Assembly (NCBI GenBank): GCA_965226095.1
Contig: OZ245336.1
Span: 682,001-746,000 of the forward strand
Length of the DNA stretch: 64,000 nucleotides
Source of the DNA: JANQSP01 sp965226095
Lineage (GTDB): Bacteria; Bdellovibrionota; Bdellovibrionia; Bdellovibrionales; UBA1609
Direction: 5' to 3'
Numbering within the stretch: position 1 is the first letter of the stretch; the number at the start of each line of letters is the position of its first letter. The notes under the pieces are model-generated. The model was not told the origin of the DNA. It saw only the letters and a list, made by a program, of their open reading frames with translations, and did no database searches. Of this stretch, positions 7,455 to 14,937 are shown one piece after another. A program made the translations under genes and the position numbers.

Positions 7455-8486
7455 TTATTGTTTGTTTTTTAAAAGTCCTTCTCCTATGACATTTTCAATT
7501 CTGGCCTGTAGTTTTTTTGTAAATTCATCCATATTGTTTTCTTCCCATAAAAGACAATTATATTGTCGGATGTCAAAAGAGAGCTCTTTTATCAGTTCTT
7601 TCTTGCAGGTCCATATAATATCGATATTTTTTCCTAAAGCATAGCCGGCTTCAAAATAAACACTTCCTCTGGGTTTTTCTGGTTCAGAAGTTAAGTCACA
7701 TACAATGAAACGAGACTTATTTATTTCAACTAAGATTTGATCATCAATTTTCTTGATATGTTCTTTTTTATCAATTCTTCGAGGGTCATAACCTGCTTCT
7801 TTAATTGCTTTTTTAATATTTAGATAAAGGTTTTCCATAGTATCATGAAGTTCACTTTTAGAATCTGTAATCCACATAGCAATGAAAGCTGTTTTTGAAT
7901 CTATATTTGAAATATTTTTAATTTTTTCAAAGCCTTGAACCGTTACTTCAAAATAGTTGGACTGATCACGCATAGCATTTTTAATAAATTTACATTCTTC
8001 CAGATAGTTGAGTAGATATTCCATCTCACTTGTCTTAGAACAGTAAGAGAGTGGGTAGTAGTACGTGTATTCGTTTGCTCTTGTAAGTGTGGAATCAGCT
8101 ACTAAAAAATCTAAATAGAACTTTTTTCCAATAACATTTGTGTCTTTTACTAAACCTTCCAGTAACAAGTAAGCTCTTTCACTAGGGTTTGGAATAGGGG
8201 GAAGTTTATCTAGACCATCTTTTGTAATTTTATTTAGATTAGGAATGTTACTTTTTGAGTTTTCTTTTGCGATATATCCTGATAAGCGTACTTTTTGGTT
8301 ATTAAATGGATTCTGGTATCTGATTGTATTTGCTTCATGTAATGTATTTGAAATAACATATTTTCCTCCAGCGCGAGGACTACCATATGTATATGTGATA
8401 GTGTTATTTTCTCTATTTGTTGATTCATCAGGTGTTTTCCGTAGAGGTGTACCCCATATATAGCATTTTATTTGTTGGTTGTTCAT
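7455..8486 (-). CDS. Protein with C-terminal nucleoside 2-deoxyribosyltransferase-like domain (putative defence effector)
   Basis: Of 343 residues, the C-terminal ~130 have the layout of the deoxyribosyltransferase/TIR-like superfamily. 'FIAMWI' opens the domain. A helix with 'AIKEAGYDPRRIDKKEH' follows, then 'DDQILVEINKSRFIVCDLT' and the key 'GSVYFEAGYALGK', and the domain ends with 'DIRQYNCLLWE'. Families with this domain recur in bacterial conflict systems as nucleotide-cleaving or nucleotide-sensing modules. The ~200-residue N-terminal region, with 'CSKTSEMEYLLNYLEECKF' resembling a winged helix, I do not recognise. The start has an AAAGGA ribosome-binding site. A decayed relative lies at 11056-11130. 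Biochemical activity is unproven; the defence role is inference from family and context. Confidence 0.6.
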   Translation of the reverse strand: MNNQQIKCYIWGTPLRKTPDESTNRENNTITYTYGSPRAGGKYVISNTLHEANTIRYQNPFNNQKVRLSGYIAKENSKSNIPNLNKITKDGLDKLPPIPNPSERAYLLLEGLVKDTNVIGKKFYLDFLVADSTLTRANEYTYYYPLSYCSKTSEMEYLLNYLEECKFIKNAMRDQSNYFEVTVQGFEKIKNISNIDSKTAFIAMWITDSKSELHDTMENLYLNIKKAIKEAGYDPRRIDKKEHIKKIDDQILVEINKSRFIVCDLTSEPEKPRGSVYFEAGYALGKNIDIIWTCKKELIKELSFDIRQYNCLLWEENNMDEFTKKLQARIENVIGEGLLKNKQ

Positions 8487-8812
8487 AATATTCCTTTAAT
8501 TATTTGAAAGTGCTTTTTCCATAAGTTATCTATTTTAAAATTCATTGAATGTAAATATTTTTTATATGCTATGTATTTTTAAATTAAAAATCTTGACAAG
8601 GTTTTTGATGCTTACATTTTGTCGTGTTTACTGTTTTTACATCTATCAAACGTTTTTTGCAGTTTAAAGCTTAAACAGAGAGTGTATGAGGTCATAGAGT
8701 AGCTTTAAAACGAAGCTATGAAAAGGTTCCATCCTTATAAAAATGTCCTGTTAAAAACCCATGTTATATTGTTTTTGTTTAAAAGTAATTATCAATATAG
8801 GAGGCATTTTTC
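8487..8812. other. Divergent intergenic region between the deoxyribosyltransferase-like and HNH genes
   Basis: This 326-nt AT-rich stretch separates two divergent genes and should hold both promoters. A TTGACA hexamer (8593-8598) could be a -35 element for the plus-strand gene, but the best downstream hexamer (TACATT, 8613-8618) is spaced at only 14 nt. A weak CATAG..CTATG stem lies near 8693-8720. No open frame or known RNA is seen. Confidence 0.3.
8798..8803 (+). promoter_or_regulatory. Strong ribosome-binding site fixing the HNH gene start
   Basis: AGGAGG (positions within 1-2 nt) lies about 9 nt before the ATG at 8813. This matters because the ATG is upstream of the embedded palindromes, so the repeats are translated. 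Confidence 0.75.
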
Positions 8813-10030
8813 ATGTACATACAACAAGAAAAACAAAATAAGCAAGCTGGCTGGGTTCCTGCGTTCGCAGGACTGAAAGCTCTTAGAGAGCTTTCAGTTA
8901 AAACAACAACAACAAATGTAAAAAAACTTAGTAATGCTCAATTACTTTCACAGACAAAAAACCTGGTGCAAAAAGAAAGACAAGTTAATGTTTTAGTGCT
9001 TCAACATTTGCAGGAAATAGAAAGCAGAAAACTCTATTTGAAAAGAGGATTTCCCAGCCTTTTTGAATATGCCATTAAAGAACTTGGATATAGTCACAGT
9101 GCTGCCTATAGAAGGATTAAAGCCATGAGACTATGTCGCGATATACCGCAAGCCACATCAAAAATAAAAACAGGTAATTTGAATTTGACAACAGCTTCAC
9201 AATTACAAACCTTTTTTGAGAAGAAAAAAAGAAAAGATAAAAAACAAATGTTAAATAAAGCAAATACGCTTAAAACAAACAATACAGAAAGGTGTAATGT
9301 ACAGTCTACTTACCTGCCGGCAGCTGGGTGCGTTAATGACAATGCAGATAAAGATGAGAAAAAAGAGAACAAGCTAGAAAACAAAAAATCAGTTGAGTTA
9401 GATTCTACTCAAAAATTGAGATTAATAAAGAAAGCAGAAAATCAGTCCAGTCGTGAGTTGGAAAAGACACTTTTTGATATAGACCCTGAAGTTTGTAATG
9501 AGAAAGAAAAAATTAGAAACATAAATAATAACAAAGTGGAAATTAAAGTCATTTTAGACAAAGACTCACAGCAAAAATTGGAGGATTTAAAAAAGCTCTT
9601 ATCCCACAAGAATCCAAATATGTCTTATGGAGAACTTTTTTCTCTGTTAGCAGAATTAGGTTTAAACAAATACGATCCCAAAAGAAAAATAAACAAACAA
9701 AATAAAACTATATCTAAAAAGCCAATTCCTGCACAATCAAAGAAAACCTCAGCACCAAAAGATAATCAAAAATTGAACAGTAATCGCAGATATTCGAAAG
9801 CTACAAGATATATTCCCTCAGTGGTGAGACATCATGTATGGATGAGGGATCAGGGACAGTGTACTTATATGTGTCCAAAGACAAAAAGAAGATGTTCATC
9901 AAACCATTTATTACAAATAGATCATATTAAGCCCTTTTCATCTGGTGGTGTGAACGAGCCTAATAACTTAAGATTGCTTTGTGCGAATCATAATCAATTT
10001 ACTTTTACTAGATATCAAAAGCGTCTTTAG
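8813..10030 (+). CDS. HNH endonuclease family protein with repeat-derived N-terminal insert
   Basis: The 405-residue protein has an N-terminal helical region resembling the DUF222-type part of HNH proteins ('YAIKELGYSHSAAYRRIKAM', 'LNLTTASQLQ'), a long Lys/Asn-rich central spacer and a C-terminal HNH nuclease domain (about 340-400). The latter contains CTYMCPKTKRRC, 'LLQIDHIKPFSSGG' and 'NNLRLLCANHN', with the metal-binding His/Asp/Asn/His set present. Proteins of this layout occur in several copies in Bdellovibrio-like genomes; their substrate is not established. Residues 12-29 (AGWVPAFAGLKALRELSV) are encoded by a type A palindrome fused to a type B palindrome. Confidence 0.75.
   Translation: MYIQQEKQNKQAGWVPAFAGLKALRELSVKTTTTNVKKLSNAQLLSQTKNLVQKERQVNVLVLQHLQEIESRKLYLKRGFPSLFEYAIKELGYSHSAAYRRIKAMRLCRDIPQATSKIKTGNLNLTTASQLQTFFEKKKRKDKKQMLNKANTLKTNNTERCNVQSTYLPAAGCVNDNADKDEKKENKLENKKSVELDSTQKLRLIKKAENQSSRELEKTLFDIDPEVCNEKEKIRNINNNKVEIKVILDKDSQQKLEDLKKLLSHKNPNMSYGELFSLLAELGLNKYDPKRKINKQNKTISKKPIPAQSKKTSAPKDNQKLNSNRRYSKATRYIPSVVRHHVWMRDQGQCTYMCPKTKRRCSSNHLLQIDHIKPFSSGGVNEPNNLRLLCANHNQFTFTRYQKRL
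8846..8899. repeat. A+B composite palindrome embedded in frame in the HNH gene
   Basis: GTTCCTGCGTTCGCAGGACT (8855-8874, type A in reverse orientation, preceded by GGCTGG) runs directly into type B (8873-8897: arms CTGAAAGCTCT/AGAGCTTTCAG, centre TAG). The block is about 54 nt, an exact multiple of three, and adds no stop codon. Confidence 0.9.
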
Positions 10031-10236
10031 AGATAGGGTGGTTTCCTGTTTTACTTTGTCAGCGAATTATTTGTAGTGTCTCACGAAAACAGGCATTATT
10101 TCTCTTTTTTCTTCTGTTTGAACTATTTCCAAAATAGAAACAGTTACTTTTTGAGTTGTTGCAATTTTTGCAACAATTGAATCTGACTGTAGTTCATTAA
10201 ATTTTTGATAAATTTACACTTTCATCAAAATGGAAT
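10031..10236. other. Intergenic region, no feature recognised
   Basis: This 206-nt region lies between the convergent HNH and nucleotidyltransferase genes. It contains AT-rich sequence with a short imperfect repeat (TTGCAATTTTTGCAACAATTG near 10157). No convincing terminator or ORF is seen. Confidence 0.3.
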
Positions 10237-10581
10237 TTACTTTTGCCCCTTAAGCTTGGAATGTGATTCTCTTTTTAAAAGTACAATATAATTGGATTTT
10301 ATTTCTTTATGGAAGCTTTCGGGTAATTCGGCCCAATCTCTTGCTTCCACTAAAAAAGGAATATTGGATTCTGTAAAAGCTTCTTTAAGTTCAGACAAGT
10401 GGGAAGTTTGAATCCTCTTTAAATCAGGTGCACGCAATACCAAATCTAAGTCGCTGGCTGAATGGCTTTTTCCATTTACACGGCTTCCGTAAGCCCACAC
10501 TTCCACGTCAGGTAAGTGCTTTCTTAGAATAGTATCTATTTGTTTTTTGTGTCTTGATAATAAATGTATCTTTCTATTCAT
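10237..10581 (-). CDS. mntA: MntA-type minimal nucleotidyltransferase antitoxin
   Basis: The 114-residue MNT-fold protein has the diagnostic GSX10DXD motif at residues 32-46 (GSRVNGKSHSASDLD) and a third acidic residue in 'FLVEARDWAEL'. In type VII toxin-antitoxin pairs the MNT protein AMPylates a tyrosine of the HEPN toxin and silences it. The upstream HEPN gene overlaps it by 8 nt, so the two are translationally coupled, toxin first. The same pair is annotated HI0073/HI0074 in Haemophilus. Confidence in family is high; activity is inferred. Confidence 0.85.
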   Translation of the reverse strand: MNRKIHLLSRHKKQIDTILRKHLPDVEVWAYGSRVNGKSHSASDLDLVLRAPDLKRIQTSHLSELKEAFTESNIPFLVEARDWAELPESFHKEIKSNYIVLLKRESHSKLKGQK

Positions 10582-11017
10582 TGTCTTTGTTATTTTGAAG
10601 GATTCTTAACACTTCTTTTGCATCTTTGATAAAATCGGGGAGCAGTTTTAAAGTTTGTTCGGCAAAACCTTCACCATAGTCGTGAGCAGTGTTATTGCGA
10701 TTATCTCTATAGTTAAACCATCGCTCACTACTCTTCATACTGATTAAACTGTGCTTGGCAGCATGGCGAAAAGCATCTTTAAAAGTTAGTTCATCAACAG
10801 CTTTGTGTGAAGCAAAAAAATCACGCAGACGCTTCTTTAACAGTTTTCCACATTGCTCAAGGATAATTTCAAATTCTTTTACACAAGCAGAACGATAAAT
10901 ATCATAACGAATACTTTTAGGTTGATATTTTTGCATTTGTTTATAACTATTTTCCAATACTTCAATACAATGGCTCAAATAGTCTATATTAATTTGTTTA
11001 TTTTCTTTATTACTCAT
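10574..11017 (-). CDS. hepT: HepT-type HEPN toxin (HI0074 family)
   Basis: This 147-residue all-helical protein of the nucleotidyltransferase substrate-binding/HI0074 family has the HEPN RNase motif RX4HXY near residues 105-112 (RNNTAHDY) in an intact form. HEPN toxins of this class cleave RNA, and the tyrosine is the residue AMPylated by the partner MntA. It is followed by and overlaps mntA. It lies in the accessory island between priA and rpsB with other defence-like genes. All motif residues are present, so the pair is probably functional. Confidence 0.85.
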   Translation of the reverse strand: MSNKENKQINIDYLSHCIEVLENSYKQMQKYQPKSIRYDIYRSACVKEFEIILEQCGKLLKKRLRDFFASHKAVDELTFKDAFRHAAKHSLISMKSSERWFNYRDNRNNTAHDYGEGFAEQTLKLLPDFIKDAKEVLRILQNNKDNE

Positions 11018-11055
11018 AAGCTATCTCTTTATTAACAGATAGGCATATTTTTTCA

Positions 11056-11295
11056 AGTATAGCCTGCTTCAAAATAGACATCTCCTGTGGGTTTTTGTTC
11101 TTTTGAGGTTAAATCATATATAATAACAGGGTGGTATATTTCACAACTGAGTAAAACACCCTTATTTTGAAGGTCAATACATTCAATGTGTATATATTTT
11201 ATATTGATTTTTTGTGGAAAACTGTGATAGCCCTTTATTTTAGGCAAACAACTGACAAAGGATAAAAATGACAGATAAAAATACGGATAATTCAC
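11056..11295 (-). pseudogene. Remnant of a deoxyribosyltransferase-like gene
   Basis: The minus-strand reading near 11056-11130 gives 'IIYDLTSKEQKPTGDVYFEAGYT'. This parallels 'IVCDLTSEPEKPRGSVYFEAGYA' of the intact protein at 7455-8486, and the nucleotides are also clearly similar in this stretch. The rest of the gene is missing or unrecognisable; the frame upstream (to 11295) shows no other family motif and runs into the rpsB start. It is best read as the decayed core of a second family member left beside rpsB. Confidence 0.65.
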
Positions 11296-12182
11296 TAAAT
11301 ATTAGAAATATGCTGGTGGCCGGTGTGCATTTTGGCCATCAAATTCAACGATGGAATCCCAAGATGAAGCCTTATGTTTATACGGCTCATGGAGGTATTC
11401 ACATTATCAATCTGCAAAAAACTTTGGAGTGCGCTAAAAAAGCTTTGGAGTTTACGGAGGAAGTGACTGCTCAGGGAGGTCGTTTTATTTTTGTTGGAAC
11501 GAAAAAACAAGCAGTTCATCTAATTAAAGAGGCGGCACAGGAAGTTGGTCAGTTCTTTGTGTGTAAAAGGTGGTTAGGTGGTACGCTCACTAATTTTCAG
11601 ACGATTAAAGTGAGTATCGATAGAATGAAAAAAGTGGATCAAATGAAAGAGAGAGGTGATTTGGATCATTATTCCAAAAAAGAAAAAATTCAGTTGGAGA
11701 AAGAATATGAACGCTTGAATCAATACCTGGAAGGTATTAGAGAAATGAAGCAATTACCGGCGGCTTTATTTGTAGTGGATATCAATAAAGAACATATTGC
11801 TGTGGCAGAAGCTCGTCGTTTGGGTATTCCTGTGGTGGCTTTAGTGGATACCAATTGTGATCCAAAGCAGGTGGACTATCCAGTTCCAGGTAATGATGAT
11901 GCTACTCGTTCCATTGAATTTTTTGTCAACCTTATAACAGAGGCTTGTAAAAAAGGTCAGAAAAAATGGACAGAAAAAATTAGAACACAAGAACATATTG
12001 CTGAAAAAGAGGCTCAGGGAGAAGGCGCTTTCAAAGGAAAATTCGGAAAAAAATCCAGTGTTAACACTGAAGGACCCACTGTTGTGAAAGTGTTTAAAGG
12101 GGTTCGGGAAAGAAAACTGGTGGCGGCAGGTACAGCGGATGATGTGGAAATCTCCATGGAGCTGGATAATAAAGATGATTGA
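11268..12182 (+). CDS. rpsB: 30S ribosomal protein S2
   Basis: S2 binds the 30S head-body junction and is needed for S1 binding. The 304-residue product has the conserved N-terminal 'AGVHFGHQIQRWNPKMKPYV' and 'RWLGGTLTNFQTI', plus 'AVAEARRLGIPVVALVDTNCDP' and 'IPGNDDA'-like 'VPGNDDATRSIEF'. It is about 60 residues longer than E. coli S2 (241) because of a charged C-terminal extension. The ATG follows AAAGGA by 5 nt. It is the first gene of a tight translation/envelope operon and overlaps tsf by 8 nt. Confidence 0.97.
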   Translation: MTDKNTDNSLNIRNMLVAGVHFGHQIQRWNPKMKPYVYTAHGGIHIINLQKTLECAKKALEFTEEVTAQGGRFIFVGTKKQAVHLIKEAAQEVGQFFVCKRWLGGTLTNFQTIKVSIDRMKKVDQMKERGDLDHYSKKEKIQLEKEYERLNQYLEGIREMKQLPAALFVVDINKEHIAVAEARRLGIPVVALVDTNCDPKQVDYPVPGNDDATRSIEFFVNLITEACKKGQKKWTEKIRTQEHIAEKEAQGEGAFKGKFGKKSSVNTEGPTVVKVFKGVRERKLVAAGTADDVEISMELDNKDD

Positions 12183-12849
12183 TGCTATTAAAAGCTTAAG
12201 GGCTAATACAGGAGCTGGCATTTTAGATTGTAAAAAAGCTTTAGAGGAATCCGGACAGGATATGCAAAAAGCTATAGAGTGGCTTAAAAAACGTGGCTTA
12301 GCTAAGGCCGCTAAAAAAGCTTTAAGAGAAGCCAGACAGGGAATCATTTCCTCTTATCTACATGGAGACGACGGACGTATTGGTGTGTTAGTGGAAGTTA
12401 ACACAGAAACTGATTTTGCCGCTCGCAGTTCACAGTTTAAAGATTTTGTACATCAGCTTTGCTTACATATTGTAGCGATGCACCCTCTGTTTATCAGTGA
12501 AGAGGATATTCCGGAATCTTTGCAGGAAAAAGAAAAAGCAGTTTTTCTGGAACAGGGAAAAAGAGAAGGAAAAAAATCAGCTGTATTGGATAAAGTTGTG
12601 CAGGGGCGCATAGCAAAATGGGCAACAGAGATCTGCTTATTAAAACAGATTTTTTTGGCCAGTACACAAAGTGAAAAACCCATAACAGTGGAGTCAGCTC
12701 TTCAGGAGTTGGTTGCTGAGCTGGGGGAAAATGTGATCATTCGCCGCTTTGTTCGTTTTGAATTGGGAGAGCAAAGTCAGGAAGAATCCTCTGTTGCCAA
12801 TGGAGCTGATTCCGATCAGGAGTCTTCGGCTCGGGAGTCTTCGGCTTGA
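12175..12849 (+). CDS. tsf: Elongation factor Ts (short form)
   Basis: EF-Ts exchanges GDP for GTP on EF-Tu. From the ATG at 12175 the protein begins MIDAIKSLRANTGAGILDCK, the normal EF-Ts N-terminus; upstream starts would add non-homologous residues. 'TETDFAARSSQFKDF' is the EF-Tu contact region. At 224 residues it is shorter than E. coli EF-Ts (283), like the compact forms of several lineages. It ends in a Ser/Glu-rich tail with a small repeat (QESSARESSA). The start overlaps rpsB by 8 nt, and the stop overlaps the pyrH TTG start. Confidence 0.95.
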   Translation: MIDAIKSLRANTGAGILDCKKALEESGQDMQKAIEWLKKRGLAKAAKKALREARQGIISSYLHGDDGRIGVLVEVNTETDFAARSSQFKDFVHQLCLHIVAMHPLFISEEDIPESLQEKEKAVFLEQGKREGKKSAVLDKVVQGRIAKWATEICLLKQIFLASTQSEKPITVESALQELVAELGENVIIRRFVRFELGEQSQEESSVANGADSDQESSARESSA

Positions 12850-13559
12850 GCCGGTTAAAGTATAAACGTATTTTATTAAAAATTAGTGGTGAAGTTCTAT
12901 GTGGAGAACAGAGTTTTGGTATTAACTCTCAAATGATCTCCCGTATAGCGGACGAATTAACTCAAGTGCATGAGCTACAAGTACAGATGGCCCTGGTGGT
13001 GGGTGGTGGAAATATTTTTCGTGGAGGCGATGATCAGGCACAGGGAATTGATCGGGCAACCGGAGATTATATGGGTATGTTAGCCACATGTATCAATGCT
13101 TTGGCTTTGCAATCGGCTTTGGAAAATAAAGGAGTGGCCACACGGGTACAGACAGCTTTGCGTATTTCTGAAGTAGCGGAATCTTATATTCGCCGTAAAG
13201 CTCTCAGACATTTGGATAAAAATCGAATTGTGATTTTTGCCGCCGGTACAGGGAGTCCTTACTTTACCACAGACACAGCGGCTGCTTTAAGAGCTATGGA
13301 AATGGAAGTGGATGTTTTGCTGAAAGCTACTAAAGTGGACGGCATCTATGAACAGGATCCTGAAAAAAACACAAACTGTAAAAAGTATACAGAGCTAAAG
13401 TATATAGATGTTCTCAATAAAGGTTTAAAAATTATGGATTCAGCAGCAGTGAGTTTATGCATGGATCATCAAATGCCGGTGATTGCTTTTAATGTAAAGC
13501 AAAGAGGAAATATCTTAAAAATTGTGCAAGGGGAAATATTAGGAACTTTAATTCATTAA
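12846..13559 (+). CDS. pyrH: UMP kinase
   Basis: PyrH phosphorylates UMP to UDP and is a regulated hexamer of the amino-acid kinase fold. The 237-residue product has 'RILLKISGEVLCG', 'ALVVGGGNIFRGG', 'DRATGDYMGMLATCINALAL', 'GTGSPYFTTDTAAALRA' and 'LLKATKVDGIYEQDP', all family hallmarks. The start is a TTG whose last bases form the tsf stop (TTGA overlap), so translation is probably coupled. No ATG is available nearer the conserved core. Length is normal (E. coli 241). Confidence 0.96.
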   Translation: MSRLKYKRILLKISGEVLCGEQSFGINSQMISRIADELTQVHELQVQMALVVGGGNIFRGGDDQAQGIDRATGDYMGMLATCINALALQSALENKGVATRVQTALRISEVAESYIRRKALRHLDKNRIVIFAAGTGSPYFTTDTAAALRAMEMEVDVLLKATKVDGIYEQDPEKNTNCKKYTELKYIDVLNKGLKIMDSAAVSLCMDHQMPVIAFNVKQRGNILKIVQGEILGTLIH

Positions 13560-13584
13560 TTTTTTACTTTTATATATATCCAAA

Positions 13585-13591
13585 AAGGAGG
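13585..13591 (+). promoter_or_regulatory. Ribosome-binding site deciding the frr start
   Basis: AAGGAGG lies only 1 nt before an ATG at 13593 but 10 nt before the next in-frame ATG at 13602, so 13602 is the likely start. Confidence 0.75.
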
Positions 13592-13601
13592 AATGAGAGT
13601 T

Positions 13602-14165
13602 ATGGTATTTTTTGAAGAGATGAAACAGGAAGCACAAGACAGAATGCAAAAGGCTTTTCATTATATTCAGGATAAATTAAAAAAAATGCGTACAGGTTCT
13701 GCCCAGGCTTCTTTATTGGAAGGAGTAAAAGTTTCCTGCTATGGCGGTGAGCAGGATTTAAAACATGTTGCCAATATTTCCTGTCCTGATGCTCGTTCTT
13801 TGTTGATTTCCCCATGGGATCAAAGCACTGTAAAAGATATTGAAGCCGCCTTGGTAAAAAGTGATCTGGGAATGGCTCCTCAGGTGGATGGTCGGGTGAT
13901 TCGTTTAAAAGTGCCGGAACTGACAGAAGAAAGTCGTAAAGAGTTGATCAAAATATTTAAAAAAGATGTGGAAGCCTCTCGTGTGGAATTTCGACAAATT
14001 CGTAAAGCAATGAATGATAAAATAAAAAAAGCTTTTAAAGATAAACAAATTAGTGAAGATGAATCTAAAAACTATGAGGATGAAGTCCAGAAGATAACCG
14101 ATGAATATATTAAAAAAGTTAATGAGCTTTCAGAAAAAAAACAACAAGAGCTCATGCGAGTTTAA
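13602..14165 (+). CDS. frr: Ribosome recycling factor
   Basis: RRF splits post-termination ribosomes together with EF-G. From the ATG at 13602 the protein is 187 residues (E. coli 185). It has the three-helix-bundle/beta-domain pattern, 'KKMRTGSAQASLLEGVKVSCYG', 'SPWDQSTVKDIEAAL', 'LKVPELTEESRKELIK' and a C-terminal 'DEYIKKVNELSEKKQQELM'. The 36-nt gap from pyrH is one of the few gaps in the operon and carries its own strong ribosome-binding site. Its 3' end overlaps the uppS reading frame by at least 44 nt. Confidence 0.96.
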   Translation: MVFFEEMKQEAQDRMQKAFHYIQDKLKKMRTGSAQASLLEGVKVSCYGGEQDLKHVANISCPDARSLLISPWDQSTVKDIEAALVKSDLGMAPQVDGRVIRLKVPELTEESRKELIKIFKKDVEASRVEFRQIRKAMNDKIKKAFKDKQISEDESKNYEDEVQKITDEYIKKVNELSEKKQQELMRV

Positions 14166-14877
14166 TCTGCCTTCCGGATTTCAGCATCTGGCAATTATTA
14201 TGGATGGCAACGGCAGATGGGCAGAGCAAAGAGGCTGGCCTCGTCACTTCGGTCATATTCGAGGGGTGAAATCCTTACACAGCATGATCGATATGTGTTC
14301 CATTCTAAAGATTCCTTATTTAAGTGTGTTTGCTTTTAGCACAGAAAACTGGAAACGTTCTTCCGAGGAAGTGTCAGTGATCATGAAGTTAATGAAACGC
14401 TCTTTAAACAAATACAAAAATTCTCTTCACGAAAGGAATATTCGTCTATCGGTGTTGGGATCCTTGGAGGAATTGGATAAAAATGTGCAAAATCTTTTTC
14501 GTGAAGTTGTAGAATACACAAAAAACAACACAGGCTTAAGGTTGATTGTGGCGGTCAACTATGGAGGACGGAGAGAAATTGTTGAAGCAGTTAAGATATT
14601 GGCGAAAAAACTGCAGGAAGGTTCTGTTGGCATAGAAGAAATTAATGAAGATTCTTTATCGGAACATCTGGCTTCTTCCAGTTTTCCACCACCTGATCTG
14701 ATTATTCGTACAGGGAATGTAAGTCGTTTATCCAATTTTTATTTATGGCATTCAGCATATTCAGAACTATATGTGAGTCCTTTGTTATGGCCAGAGTTTA
14801 ACAATAAAGAACTCATAAAAGCTTTAACATTTTATGCTAAAACCCAGCGTCGTTTTGGAGCCACTCCAAAAACATAG
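14122..14877 (+). CDS. uppS: Isoprenyl transferase (undecaprenyl diphosphate synthase)
   Basis: It makes undecaprenyl diphosphate, the lipid carrier for peptidoglycan and other glycans. 'LAIIMDGNGRWAEQRGW' holds the catalytic Asp; 'SVFAFSTENWKRS', 'VAVNYGGRREIV', 'DLIIRTGNVSRLSNFYLW' and 'YSELYVSPLLWPEF' complete the family set. In-frame ATGs at 14101 and 14122 both lie inside frr. With 14122 the protein is 251 residues (E. coli 253). The frame shift relative to frr means a 44- or 65-nt gene overlap, unusually long for this pair. 'RTGNVSRLSNF' replaces the usual RTGGExRxSNF. Confidence 0.93.
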   Translation: MSFQKKNNKSSCEFNLPSGFQHLAIIMDGNGRWAEQRGWPRHFGHIRGVKSLHSMIDMCSILKIPYLSVFAFSTENWKRSSEEVSVIMKLMKRSLNKYKNSLHERNIRLSVLGSLEELDKNVQNLFREVVEYTKNNTGLRLIVAVNYGGRREIVEAVKILAKKLQEGSVGIEEINEDSLSEHLASSSFPPPDLIIRTGNVSRLSNFYLWHSAYSELYVSPLLWPEFNNKELIKALTFYAKTQRRFGATPKT

Positions 14878-14937
14878 TAGTTTTTCTTCTTTAGAAGGCT
14901 TGTGTTTTATAAAAATTCTGGTTATCCTTAAAAACAC

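Noticed and set aside
11204..11230. rpsB promoter with TTGATT and TGTGAT hexamers
   Set aside because: Spacing (13 nt) is wrong for a standard promoter and no better pair was found.
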